Positions 9,888 to 21,291 of a DNA stretch of 64,000 nucleotides are shown piece after piece (the stretch's first letter is position 1; each line of letters starts with the position of its first letter). The DNA lies in assembly GCA_004431415.1 (NCBI GenBank), contig QPMI01000190.1:124001-188000 (forward strand), read 5' to 3'. Under the pieces are notes generated by a model that made no database searches, was not told where the DNA came from, and worked only from the letters and a program-made list of their open reading frames with translations. This stretch comes from Cyanophora paradoxa (taxonomy: Eukaryota > Glaucocystophyceae > Cyanophorales > Cyanophoraceae). Position numbers and translations under genes: made by a program.

Positions 9888-12800
9888 CTAGAAGGCGGCA
9901 GTGAGTGCAGCGATGATGTCGAAGGCCACCTCGCTCTCTGCCACGGGGCCGGCCCCCGCCCCGCCCTCCCCTCCCGCTGCCTCATCCTCCTCCTCCGCCT
10001 CGTCCTCCGCCTCCTCCCCGGAGTCCCAGGGCACGGGGCTCGCCGCCAGGCCCCGCCCCGCCCCCGGCCCGGCCCCCGCCGCCGGCTCCCGCCAGGCCGC
10101 TCCTTGGGCCGTCGCGGCCGTCCCGAGGGGGAGGACGCGGGGCGGCCTGGGGCTGCAGAGGAGGAGGCGCCCGGCGGCGGAGGCGGCGGGGAAGGCGGCG
10201 GGGAGGGCGGCGGCGGCGGCGCTGGGGATGCGGATGAAGCGGAGGTGGACGGCGGCGGCGGTGGGGCAGAGGGCCGGGGCGAGCTGCGGGGGGGCGGGGG
10301 CGAGGTGGAGGGCGTGGTTGGGGAAGGAGAGGGAGAGCTCGGCGAGGCTGCGCGGCAGGCCCCGCACGAGCGAGATGTCGAGGCGGCGGCGGCGGCGGGG
10401 CGGCCCCGGGAGGGGGACGATGGGGCGGCGGGAGAGGGAGAGGCGGGCGAGGCGGGGCGGCGGGGCGGCGCAGAGGGCGGCGAGGGTGGCGGGGTAGAGC
10501 CAGAGGAGCTCCTCGAGGGCGAGCTCGGCGAGGCGCGGGCAGGCGGGCCCGAGGGAGGCCAAGTCCAGCGGCGCCGCCTCCACCACGTACGGGTCCACCA
10601 CCTGCCCCGCCCTCAGCCACGGGCGCGCGCGGGGGCCGGCGGCACGGGCGCGCCTCCTCGGAGAGGACGTGCGGCCCCGCGGAGGAGGCGAGGGTGGAGA
10701 CGCGGATGAGGTCGAGCGCCTCGAGGAGGGGGCAGCGGATGTCCAGGCGCAGGCGGCGCAGGTGCACGCCGTCGAGGCGGAGGCAGCGCAGCTGGCCGTG
10801 CGCGAGCAGCAGGGTGCCCCCCTCGGGGGGCCCCTCCAGCTCGAGGCCGGCGAGGGTCAGCGAACCAAGGGCGGGGCAGGCGGCCGAGAGGGCGGGGCCC
10901 TGGAAGGGGTCCACGTCGCAGGGGGCCAGCCCCGAGGCCGGGCCCGGCGGGGCGGTGACGGCGAGGACGAGGAGGGCGTGGAGGCGGGCGAGGGAGAGGG
11001 AGGGGCTGGCGTGGAGCGCGAGGGCGCGGCAGGGGAGGCCGGAGACGACCTGCCGCCAGCACCGCACCGCCTGCACGCTCTCCAGGCGCGGGCAGTCGGC
11101 GACGGCGAGGAAGCCCTCCGGCTCGTCCTCCCCGGCGAGGTCTCCCAGCTGGGAGCCCCCGGCCCGCACCGCCCGCAGCCGCGGGCACTCTGCGGGGGCC
11201 CCCGCTCAGCGGGGGCGAGGCGGGGCGGGGCGGGGCGGGGCGGGGCGGGGCGGGGGCCGTGCCGGCGAGGGCGAGGAGCTCGATGCCGTAGGGGAGGTCC
11301 TCGAGGTCGAGCCCGCCCCGCGTCCGCTCCGCCTGCGCCCCGCCTCGCCCCACGGGCCCCGTGCCCTCCCCGCCCCCCGCCCCCCGCGCACGGTGAAGAG
11401 GTCGAGCTCCTCGAGGAGGGGCGCCCCGCGGATGTCGGCGGGGCCCTCCACCGGGCACGCCGCCGCCCCCACCCGCAGCGAGACGAGGCGCGCAGCCAGC
11501 GAGGCGAGCGCCGCCCCCGTCACGCAAGGCACCACGTCGACCTGGCGGGAGGGGGCCGGGGCGGGGAGGGAGCGGGTGGGCGAGGCGGCGCGCGGGGCGC
11601 TGCGGGCGAGCGAACGTCGAGGTGGCGCAGGTTGGAGAGGAGCCCGTCCCCCATCTGGCCCCGACGCCCCTCGCGCGGCGAAGGAGCGGCGCTGCGCGTT
11701 GCGCGCGCGGCGGGGCGCGCACGGCGGCGGCGAGGGGCGCGAGCACGTCGTCCTCGCCCTCGTCCTCCTCCTGCGCATGCGCGCCGCCCCGCGCGTCGGC
11801 CGCGGCGACGGGCGGGGCGGGCGGGCGGGGCCGGGGAAGGGCGCGGCGGCATCGATATCGACGTCGACATCGAAGGCGGGGCGGGGGCGGGCGGAGAGGT
11901 AGGTGGAGGGCGGGCGGGCTCGGGGGCGGGGCACCTCGCCGAGCTCGAGGTCGAGGGTAAGGGAGGCGAGGGCGGGGAGCGCCGCCAGCGCCCCGCCGCC
12001 CCCGCCCCGCCCCCGCCCCACCCGCACCCGCGCCTCCCGCAGCGCCCCCCGCGGCCTGCCGCCCCGCCGGCGTGAGCGGGGCGGGCAGGGCGGAAAAGGG
12101 GGATGAAGAGGGGAGAAAGAGGAGAGAGGAGGGCGTGGGGGCCGGGGTGGGCGAGGGGGAGAAAGGCGGGCGGGGCTGGCCCGCAGGCGCGAACGAAGTC
12201 GGGGAGCTCTGCAGCGCGCGTCGACACGGCAGAGCGGCGGCACCGGAGAAGAGAAGACCGCACCGTCGTCGCGGAGAGCGACGGAGACGCGCCGGAGCGG
12301 GGCCCAGCAGCCCTCGTCAGCGGCCGCCTGCGGGGGAAGCTCAAGGGAGGAGGGGCGGGAGGGAGGGGCGCGGGGCGGACGAGGCCCATGCCGCGGTCGG
12401 TCCCGAGGGACGCGTCGAGCTCCGTGAGGGACGGCAGCTGCCGGCAGATCGCCTGAAGCGTCCAAATCCAAGGCTCAGGCGGGAGACTGCACAGGGGGGT
12501 ACGCGAGCGGAGGCACCTCGAAGCCGGGCGGGTCGGGGGAGGCGGGGAGGGGCTCCGCGGGCCGCGGCACGACGTCCCCGGCGGCGGTGAGCTCGAGGTA
12601 GGGGCGCTCGCCGTGCGCGTGCGGCGGCCCCGGCGCGGGCGCGTTGAGGGGCGGCGGGCGGGGCGGCAGGGCCGGCAGCTCGACGTCGTAGCAGGGACGA
12701 CGCGGAGGCGCGCGAGGGACGGAAGGAGGGGCGCCCCCGCGGCGAGCGCCGAGAAGAGCGAGAGCCGCTGCGCGTCCCGCGGGGCGACGCCGCGCAGGGC

Positions 12801-13276
12801 CGGCTCCCGCAGCTCGAGCGCCGGCAGCGCGATCGGGCGCCCGACCCAGAGCAGCAGCCGCGCCGCCACGTCCGCCTGCGCCCAAGGCCCCCGCGCCCGG
12901 CTCCCATATCAGGCAGAGGACGCGCAGCGTTCTTAGCGGGGATTCGCACCTGCGTCCCACGCAGCGCTTCCGCCGCGGCCGCGCACTCCCACACGCGCGG
13001 GTCCTTCGCAGCCCTGTGCGCGCGCCGCGTCACCGCCTCTACCGAAACAAGCGCAAAATCTGCAAGCCGCGCGCACGCTCTCCAGGTGCGGGAGACGGCT
13101 GAGGCCCGCACGAGCCAGAGGGCGCGGGCGAGGCCGATCGAGCGCCCCTCCGCGATGCCAGGGGCCAGCTCAAGGGCGCGCTGCAGCACGAGCACGTGCA
13201 CGTCGAGCGGCAATGAAGTGAAGCCGGATGGACCGCGCTCCTCGCACGCTGCGGGAACACGAAAAGCGCCACGCAC
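9888..13276 (-). CDS. F-box and leucine-rich-repeat-like protein (multi-exon)
   Basis: The likely role is substrate recruitment to an SCF-type ubiquitin ligase. The N-terminus MRGAFRVPAACEERGPSG is followed by an F-box-like segment: FTSLPLDVHVLVLQRALELA, then ARALWLVRASAVSRTWRACA, so the L-P and SRTWR positions fit. Later exons carry leucine-rich repeats: PALELREPALRGVA, GAPLLEELDLFTV, CPRLESVQAV, LRCLRLDGVHLRRLRLDIRC, LLEALDLIRV, CPRLAELALEELLWLYP and RSLAELSLSFPNHAL. The C-terminus is acidic (SGEEAEDEAEEEDEAAG) and ends FDIIAALTAAF. Introns are short and GC-rich. One (about 11210-11275) is made of CCCCG pentamers and appears to use a GC donor (GCACGG). The F-box call rests on pattern, not alignment. 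An alternative is a plain LRR protein. Confidence 0.6.
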
Positions 13277-13547
13277 GGCTTAATTCGCGAGCTCGACATC
13301 TTAATAGCGCGCTCGCCAACTCGCACCGTCTGCGGATGGCGCGGGGTCGATTTCCATGGTCACGATCGAAATGCTGTCCGGTGCGAGTCGAACCCAAGGC
13401 TCGTGCTAGGTCCCCACTCTTCTAGGAAGCGATGCCCGGCTGACACGCGAGGCCTGGGCCGAGGAGCTCTCCCGATCCACCCGAACGAGCTCGAGATTCG
13501 GAGCTCGGAGCGCCCAGGCTCGGAGCCCAGATTTAGCGAGCGCCGCT

Positions 13548-16500
13548 ATGTCGGACCCGGCGGCCAGCACGTCGCATCCGGCCGCAGAGGCGCAGCCGGA
13601 GCAAGTGCCAGAGAGTCCTTCTGCTGCGAACGAGATCCAGCCGGGGCAGGACGACCTGAAGGAGGAGCTGTCCATGGAGGAGGAGAGCCTAGCGGCCGCT
13701 GCAACAGGAATCGATGCGTCTGCGCAGTGGACAGCGCAGGAGACCGCGTCCGGTCCGCAGCAGCCGCCCGCAGCTCCACCGCCGCTGCCCCCTATCCAGC
13801 TCCACGAGGCAGCGCCGGACGCGGCCGGGGCGGGCCGACGGGGGAGCGGCGGGACGCTCCAAGTACCAGTGGCAGGCGAGACCCCGGTCCATGCAGCCGG
13901 CCGCACGCGCCCCGAGCTGAGACGGGCGGCGCAGGGGATGGGTCGCACTCGCCGCGGGGCGGGAGGTTCGAGGCGGCGGCGGTGATGCCGGCGGAGGAGG
14001 AGCCGCTCGCCTCGAAGAAGAGCCTGCGCAGCTTCAAGGTCTCCCGCCCCGCCCCGCCCCGCCCCGCCCCGCAGCCGGCGGCTCCCTGAGACGCGGCCTC
14101 TCCCAGCTCGACCTTGCGGCGATCCCGGACGACGCGCCCGGCGAGGAGGCGGCCGACCCCGAAGTGGAATTCGAAGCCGGAGGCGCGGAGAAGGCGGCTC
14201 CCCCCGAGGCGGGGGTGGAGGGGGCGGCGCCGGCGATGGCGGAGGCGCGGGAGGCGCGGGACGAGGCGGCGGCTCTCCTCGCCGCTGAGGCGCCCCCGCG
14301 GCCCGGAACGGAGGAGCCGGCCCCGCTGCCGCAGCCGCTCGCGCAGCTGGAGATTTCTATACCGCTGGCGCCGCCGCCGCCGCCGGTCGAGGCCCCGGCC
14401 CCGTTGGCGGCGACGGAAGCGGCTTCCAGTTTGGAGGGGAGGGGAGGGGAGACGGGGGCGGGGGCGGGGGAGGTAGTGGCGGGGTTGCAGAGCGCGGGGT
14501 CGCAGGGCTCGCCGACGGGCCCCGGCGACCCGGCGAAGCTCAGCTCCGCCTCCCTGCTCGTCGAGGCGAGCCTCGGGCAGGTTGCCGCCGCCCTGCCCCA
14601 GCCGCCCTCCCCGCGCCCCTCGTCCCTCTCCGTCCCGGCCCTCACCCTCACCGCCCCCGCCTCCCCCGGGCCGCACGGGGAGATGTCGCCGCGGCGGGGC
14701 TCGGAGAGCCTCAAGGGCCGGCGCTCCGTGCGCGTCCTCCACCCCTTTGACGGGGAGGCGGAGGCGGACCTGGGGGACGCCGAGGGGCCCGCCGGCGGCC
14801 CCGCCCCGCGGCCCCGCCGCTCCGACCCGCCGCCCCTCGCCGCGGACGTGCCGCAGGGGGAGGGCAAGGCGTGCGCCGGCACGCAGACGGAGGCGGAGGC
14901 GGTCGAGGAGGGGCGGGGCAGCCTGCGCAACCGGCGCCCGAAGTCGGCGGCGCCGGCGCTGACGCGGGCGCGCTCCGCGCGCTCCTTCCGGGACCTCAAC
15001 CTGCGCGTCGTCATCGCCCAGGGCGCCGGCGGCCCGGGATCCGCCCGCGGGCTCGGCCCCGACGAGGGCGGGGGCCCGCCGCGGGGCCCGAGCCGGGCCG
15101 GCGGGGCGCTGCTGTCGGCGGCGGAGCCCGACGAGACGTCGACGCCGGCGCAGCTGCTCGCGCAGCTCGCCCACGTCTTCAACTTCTACTGCGCCTACGG
15201 CGACCCCCTCAACACGTCCGCCCGTCCCGCCCGCCGGCCGGCCGGGGCAGGTGCAGCGCAAGCTGAGCTCGGGGGCGGGGCGGGGGCGCGCAGGGGCCTC
15301 CTCTCCTCGACGAACTTCGTCAAGTTCGCGCGCGACTCCTTCCTCGTCGCCCCCCCGGGCGGCCTGCCCCCGGGCCTCGCCGCCTGCGTCCCCACCCCCG
15401 CGCCCCTCACCCCCGTCGACGCCGAGCTCGTGCGCCCGCCGCTGAGCCCGCGCTCCGCCCCGCGATCCCCCGCCTCGGCCTCGGCCTCACTCTCGCTCCC
15501 GCGCAGCTCTTCAAAGCGGTCGCGATGAAGCAGCCGGCGGCCGGCGCCCCCAACCGCCTCCCCTACGACGCCTTCGTCGCCGCCGTCGCCGTCCGCACCC
15601 TCCGCCCCGCCCTCTGCCCCTTCCCCTCGCCAAGTCTCTCCGCGCTGCAGATGCTGGCGGAGCGGGTGTACCCCGAGGAGGGGGCGAGCATGCGGACGCC
15701 GCGGCGGACGAAGCGGGAGGACTCGCTGGTGCAGGGGATGCTGCTGGGGCAGGCGCCCCTCAACGCCGGCAGCCCGACGGCGGCGCCCTCGTCGATCCCC
15801 GCGGGGGCGTCGGGCCCCGTGCTGGCTGCGGCGGCGGAGCGGGTGCTGCGGCGGCACGTGATGCCGTACGCGTCGCGGGCGCCCCCGGAGCCCTTCCTCG
15901 CCCTCATGGCCGCCCCCGAGCTCGCCGAGTTCGTCGCCGCCATGCAGGCGCGGCCCCCCCGCCCCCTCCCCGCCCCCCCCCCCGCCCCCCTCACGCTCCT
16001 CCCCGCAGGGCACCCTCACCGCCGTCTTCAACGTCTACTCGAAGCGGCGGAGCGGGGCGGGGGCGGGGGGGGAGAGCGGGCGGGATCAGGGGCAGAGCCT
16101 GGCGGTGCCGCGGACGCCGCGGGCGGGGCGGGGGGGCGCGGGGCCGGGGCGGGGCGGGGCGGCGAACGCCCTCTCCGACGTCGAGTCGACCCTGAACGAC
16201 GACGACCACGCCTCCACCGTCGCCGTCCGCCCCGGCCCCCGCCCCGCCCGCCCCCCCCCGCCCCACGCCCTCGCCCACCCGCGGCGGCCGCAGTCGCTGG
16301 TGGGGGCGGAGGGCGGGGCGGGGCCCGGGGGCGCGGGCGTGGTCGTCGGGGGCGCGGCTGGTGCGGACGATGGAGATGGGCGACTTCCTCCAGCTCGCCG
16401 CCGACTTCGAGGTCCCCCGCCCCCGCCCGCCCCCAACCCCAGCCCCCGCACGCCACCCCGCGCCTCGCCGTGGCCCGGATCTAGCGCCAGCCCCTCGAGG

Positions 16501-18782
16501 AGGCGGGCTGGGTGCTGAGGGGCGCGGGCGGGCAGGTGACGCCGGGGCTGCTCTCGCTGGCGGACCTCGCGAAGATCTTCCGCGACGCCCTCCTCGCCGA
16601 CGAGGCCGGCCCCGCCGACGCCCAGGCCCAGGTCCCCCAGCAGGTCCAACGCCCCCCCGGCCCCACCCGCCCCCGAGCCCGGCCCCGCGCGGAGCTGCCG
16701 CCGCGCCCCCTGACCCCTCCGTGGCTCCTCTGCGGGGCGCAGATGACGCGGCGGGACTTCATCCGGGGCCTCGGCGCCGTCGCCTTCGGGACGGCGACGC
16801 GGGCGCACCAGCGCGCCACCGCCGAGGCGCTCGCGGCGGGGGACGAGCCGCCGCCGCCCCCCGAGCTCAACCCCGAGACCGGCGTCCGAGTCTACAGGTG
16901 CGCGCCACGCCGAGGGGTGGAGGAGGGGGGCGGGGCCCATCGCCTTCGCCCTCGCCCCTGACCGGCGCGGCCCGCCAGCGAGTTCATCTTCCGGATGGAC
17001 CGCCTGATGCCGGCCAAGCTGCGCGGCGGCGCCAACAAGAAGAAGATCTCCCTCGTCACCCCGGTGCGCCCGGAAGGGGCACTCGCGGGTGCCCTCGAAG
17101 GCGGTCTGACGGGGGGAGCGAACGAAGGCGCTGGAGGCGTTCCGGGCGGGGCGGCGGCCCACGCTGGAGAAGGCCGAGGAGATCGTCGTCGTGGACGAGG
17201 CGGCGATCGCCGCGGCCGAGCGGGCGCGCCTCGCGAAGGAGGCGGCCGAGGCGGCGGCGGCGGCGGAGCGGGAGGCGGCGGAGGGGCGGCGGGGGGGCTG
17301 GTGGAGCTGAGCGCGGGCGAGCTCGTGCTGATGCACGCTCACCAGCTCCAGTTCCTCCACGCCTGCTTCGAGCAGCGCCTCGCCGCCGCCGAGCAGGCCT
17401 TCCGCCGCCGCCTCGCCGCCGCCCAGAAGCAGGCCGCCGCCGCGCCGCGCTGGGCCCCGGCGCCGCCCCCGCCCAAGGCCCGTAAGCCGCTCCACGAGGA
17501 GGCCGCGGAGCCGTCCCCGCGGCAGCGGCAGGCGCCATCGGCGGCCTCCGCGGCCGCCGCGGCGCGGGCGGCGCGGCTCGAGCGGGAGAAGGCGGATCGC
17601 ATCCGGGCCGAGCGCCTGGCCGCCGAGAACCCCAAGCCCAAGCCGCGGGAGGCGGGGGCGGGGCCGGGGGCGGGGCGGGGGCGCCGACCCCGAAGGAGGC
17701 GCTGCGGCCGTACGAGCTGGTGGTGCTCGAGGAGGAGGGCGCTGAGGGCGCCGGCTCCCTAACCGCCCGCCGCCGCCCCCCGGCCCCCGCCTCCTCCGCC
17801 CCGCATCCCGCCCCCGCCGGGGCCCTCCGCCGCTCGCCCGCCCCGGCCGCCGCCGCACGGCCCGCACCATCCCGCCGGCGATCAGCCGGCGGCGGCGGGG
17901 GCGGCGGCGGGGTCCCTGGAGGACTCCCTCCCGCTGGTTCCCACAGGCGGCGGCGCCTTCTCCCCTTCGCCCTGCCGACGGTCCCCGAGGCGGCGGCGGC
18001 TCCCGAGGCGGTCGGGAGGAGGCGGGGGAAGAGGAGGGGGAGGGGGAGGAGGGCGGGGCGCCTCGGGGGCGGGGCGGGGGCGCTGGGGAGGTGCCGGGCT
18101 CGCGGCGCCTCTACGCCGTCGGGGGCGCCCACGGCTTCCGCGACCAGCCCCGCTCCCCCGCTCCCGCGCTCCCCCGCCACCGCCCCCACGGCCCCCGCCC
18201 GCTCCCTCCCCGCACCCCTCCGACGCCGCCCCGCACCGCCCCGCCCGCCCCTTCCTCCTCCTCCTCGCCCCCGCCGTCCCATCCAATCCTCCGGCGGCGC
18301 CCCCGCCGCTTCCCCCGCGGCCGCAGCGGGCGACGCCGGCTGCGGGGGCGGGGGCGGGGGCGGAGGCGAGGGCGGCGGCGTCGCGCGGCTCGGTGGACGC
18401 GAGCGCGGAGCTCCCCGCGCGCCCCGTCGTCGAGGAGTGGGGGCCCCCCGCCGCCGACCCCGACGACGCGTACCCCGACGACGACTTCGAGGGGGAGGAC
18501 GGCGGCGAGGGGTACGACGCGGTGCTGGAGGAGGCGGGGCCCGGCGTCGGGTGGCCCCCGGCCGAGCTGGACGCGGGGGCGGCCTTCTGGGGCCTGCCAC
18601 CGGACGCCGCGGCGCCGGCCGGGGCCGGGCACGCCGACGGGTCTCTTTGGAGCGACGAGGGGCCCGAGCCCGCGGCCGCCCCGCGCCGCCTCCCCGCGCC
18701 CCCCGCCGTCGCCCGCCCGGGCCCGGGCCCCCGCCCAGTCGTCGGGGGCCGGCCCAAGCCCTCCCCACGCGCCCTTTCCTAG
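13548..18782 (+). CDS. p25-alpha/EF-hand-like repeat protein with disordered, Ala/Pro-rich tails (multi-exon)
   Basis: The start MSDPAASTSHPAAEAQPEQV opens a low-complexity acidic region, and an internal ATG at 13985 (MPAEEEPLASKKSLRSFK) is an alternative start. After an intron at 14039-14106 the frame continues LDLAAIPDDAPGEE. The core has two similar modules. The first reads LAHVFNFYCAYGDPLNT, LSSTNFVKFARDSF, LTPVDAELLFKAVAM and NRLPYDAFVAAVAV. The second reads TLTAVFNVYSKR, MEMGDFLQLAADFEV, LLSLADLAKIFRDALL and MTRRDFIRGLGAVAF. This helix pattern resembles p25-alpha (TPPP) and related microtubule- or cilium-associated proteins. A coiled-coil-like segment (EKAEEIVVVDEAAIAAAERA) and an acidic tail (PDDAYPDDDFEGEDGGEGYD) follow, ending RALS and TAG at 18780-18782. 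A diverged copy of the 3' part lies at 20690-21230. The cytoskeletal role is inferred. Confidence 0.55.
14039..14106 (+). other. CCCCG-pentamer intron
   Basis: The intron runs from GTCTCCCG to TCTCCCAG. Its first half is a run of perfect CCCCG pentamers (about 14045-14072). Splicing here joins KKSLRSFK to LDLAAIPDDAP in frame. An alternative acceptor at 14074 would give a 36-nt intron but breaks the frame. Confidence 0.6.
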
Positions 18783-19070
18783 CCCAGGCGCCGTCATCGA
18801 TATCGCAGCCGCGGGGAAGCTCTAGATTTAGTGTCCAGTGCGAAACCTGTGCGTAGTGCGTGTAGCTGTTGCAGCGGTAGCCTTGGCCTGTACCGTATCC
18901 CTGAGAGTTTTTTATGTCTCCAGAATGTCCCTTCATTGAAGAACGCGTTTCTAAAACCCTTCACTTAGTAAATCAGAGTCCAACCCGGTTAATCTGGGTG
19001 GGCCCGGCGCCCGACCCGGCGGGCTCCATTCTTAGTCGTCATCCAGTTCGCAGGCAAAGGCACTCATCGA

Positions 19071-20641
19071 TCAGGAGACGGAGACGGATGGATCGGGAGG
19101 GGATTCGAAGGGGGGCTGGAGGGCCTCGAGGCGGGGCAGGGCGGCGAGGGCGCGGTCCGCGAGCAGCGCCACGTGCGCAGCCGACCGCTTCTGCGACATT
19201 CAGATCAAAGGGGGGTACGCATCCGAAGAAAAGGGCCGGTCGGGAGTCAAACCTGCACCATGATGTTCGAGGCTCCGGGGTGCCGCGCCACCGCCTCGCA
19301 GGAGCTCGGCCCCTCGCTCAGCTGCGAGATGTAGGGCGCCGTCGCCTGGGGTACGAAGTTGGCGGCGGAGGAGGAAAAGGGGGGAAGGGGGGTACGCGCC
19401 CTCAAGTAATCGAGGACGCAGAGGTCGAATTGGGCGGCGAGGGAGGCGGCGCTGGGGGCCTCCGGCCGCGCCTCCGGCGGCAGCGCAGCCCTGCGGGGTG
19501 TGAGGGGCAGGGGGTAGAGGAAGGTAAGAGAGGGGTACCGGAGCTCGGAGGCGTAGTGCTCGAGGTAGGGTCCCTCGCCGGCCCCCTGCAGCGCCTCCAG
19601 CTCGCTCTGCTCTGAGAGTGAGGGCGTGCAGAATTCTTCAAGGGGGTACGCGCACGGAGGAGAGGATAAGGTACGCCACGTCGGCTATCGGCGGCCCCAT
19701 CCTGCGGGCCTCACTTTGGCGGGGGTACAGGCTTCTAGATTCGACAGGACGCGCACCCCGTCCACTGGAAGTCGACGGCGGCGACGTCGGCGTACCCCTC
19801 GCCGAAGAGGATGTTGCCGGCCTTGTAGTCGCCGTGGACGAGGGTGCGCAGGCCGCCGTCCTCGCCGGCCCAGAGGCGGTCGAGGGCGCGGGCGAGCGAG
19901 GGGAGGCGGGCGTGCAGGCGGGGGGCGAGCTCCGCCGCCGCCGCCGACGCGAAGCCGAACGCCGAAACGATCGCCGCCCAGTACTGCGAGCGAAAGGGGC
20001 GAGCTCAGGGAGAGGAGGAGATGGACGCACCGAGGCCGCACCTCGCGCAGCCTCGCGGCCTGCTCGGGGGGCCGTTTTTCGTGCGTCCACCATCCGCCCT
20101 TCTCCCACAGCGCGCTCCGCAGCGATTCGCGCCCCCCCTCCGGGAGCCAGTGGAACGAGGCGTGCAGCCGCGCGGCGGCCGAGAGGGCGCGCCGCAGGTC
20201 CTCTGCGTTCAGCAGGTAGCGGCGGGACCAAGGGATCGACTCCATCGCGTACGAGTAGCTGGATCCCTCGGCACGCTCCGCCGCGTACACGGTCGGAACG
20301 CGCAGCGGACTTCGCGAGGCGCGCGCCAGCGCCGGCGCCGCCTCGAGGAGGAACCGCCACTCGTTCTCAAAGGAGCGCAGCGTCTGCGCCCGCGCGTGCG
20401 CGGCCTTGCCGGCGAGCGCAGCGACGCCGTCGACGGCGATGGTCTTGAGAACAAGCACGGGCGCGCGCCGCAGCCCGTCGGCGCGCTGGACGACCGCAGA
20501 GGCTCGCTCGACGGTGCTCTGCGTGCCGCTGTGGCCCTCGACCTCGCGACGGCCGGTAACCTCCAGCAGCCGCTCGTCGGCGGCGATGGCGCCCGCCTCG
20601 CGCAGCCCGCGCTCGATCGCTGAAACTGGAAGCTGCGGCAT
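19071..20641 (-). CDS. Phosphotransferase of the aminoglycoside/choline kinase fold
   Basis: This is a predicted ATP-dependent kinase of a small hydroxyl substrate, similar to choline, ecdysteroid or aminoglycoside kinases. The N-terminus is MPQLPVSAIERGLREAGAIA. The ATP-binding lobe contains VLVLKTIAV. The catalytic region in the next exon reads TLVHGDYKAGNILFGEGYAD (Brenner-type HGDxxxxN loop), followed by VAAVDFQWTG (the metal-binding D). Then come PPIADVAYLILSS and FDLCVLDYLRA, as in DUF1679/EcKinase proteins. The last exon reads KRSAAHVALLADRALAALPR and stops at 19071-19073. HGD, N and D are all present, so activity is plausible. Introns are about 40 to 75 nt with GT-AG ends. The substrate cannot be told from sequence. 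Confidence 0.75.
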
Positions 20642-20689
20642 GCCCGGCGGGCGCCGCGGCCGGCGCCTGCGCAGCTGGACAAATACTAC

Positions 20690-21230
20690 TCGAGGGGGAG
20701 GACGGCGGCGAGGGGTACGACGCGGAGGCCGGGCCCGGCGTCGGGTGGCCCCCGCGCCGGCCGATCGCGAGCTCGACGCGGGGGCGGCCTTCTGGGGCCT
20801 GCCATCGGACGCCGCGGTGCCGGCGCCGGCCGGGGCCGGGTCTCTTTGGAGCGACGATCGCGAGCTCGAGTCCTATAGCGCTAGCTACTAGGCTAGGGCC
20901 GGCCCGGCGGGGTCCGGACGCCGTGACGATCCGATCCGAGCGCTACTAGGCTAGCCCGCGGCCGCCGCCGCCCCGCGCCGCCTCCCTGCGCCCCCCGCCG
21001 TCGCCCGCCCGGCGCGAGCCCGGCCGGCCTCCGGCCCGTCGCCAGGCGCCGGCCGGGGGCCGGCCTAAGCCCTCCGGATCCCCACGCGCCCTCTGCTAGC
21101 CCAGGCGCCAGCATCGATATCGCGGCCGCGGAGGAGCTCTAGCCCTCGATCTAGATCTATTCCCCAGTGCGAGACGTGTGCGTGGAGCGCGTAGCTGGAG
21201 CAGCGATCGTGAATCCGATGGTCTCCTCTG
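20690..21230 (+). pseudogene. Degenerate duplicate of the 3' end of the p25-like gene
   Basis: This stretch repeats 18480-18880, from the FEGEDGGEGYDA codons through WSD to the post-stop DNA (GCCCAGGCGCC, ATCGATATCGC, AAGCTCTAG-like, CAGTGCGA). The copy still encodes LDAGAAFWGLPSDAAVPAPA but has lost the frame upstream. It carries inserted palindromic words, such as GATCGCGAGCTCGA near 20762 and 20857, and CTACTAGGCTAG near 20885 and 20946. It lies directly upstream of the kinase gene's start, on the opposite strand. No start codon or splice context suggests that it is expressed. Confidence 0.75.
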
Positions 21231-21291
21231 CCGCAGTGCGCGTGTACGTGTTCGCCACACCGCTTGCAATCGAGTGTGAAGAAGGGCGATG

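Noticed and set aside
10669-12075. Long plus-strand open frames of 400 to 468 codons
   Set aside because: They are antisense shadows of the F-box/LRR gene; GC-rich DNA removes stop codons in all frames. The same applies to the minus-strand frames over 13792-15261, 16086-18936, 35347-37149 and 37721-39475.
13370-13430. tRNA-like TTGGGTTCGACTCGCACC on the minus strand
   Set aside because: It has a B-box-like word, but the T-stem, acceptor stem and anticodon arm do not form.
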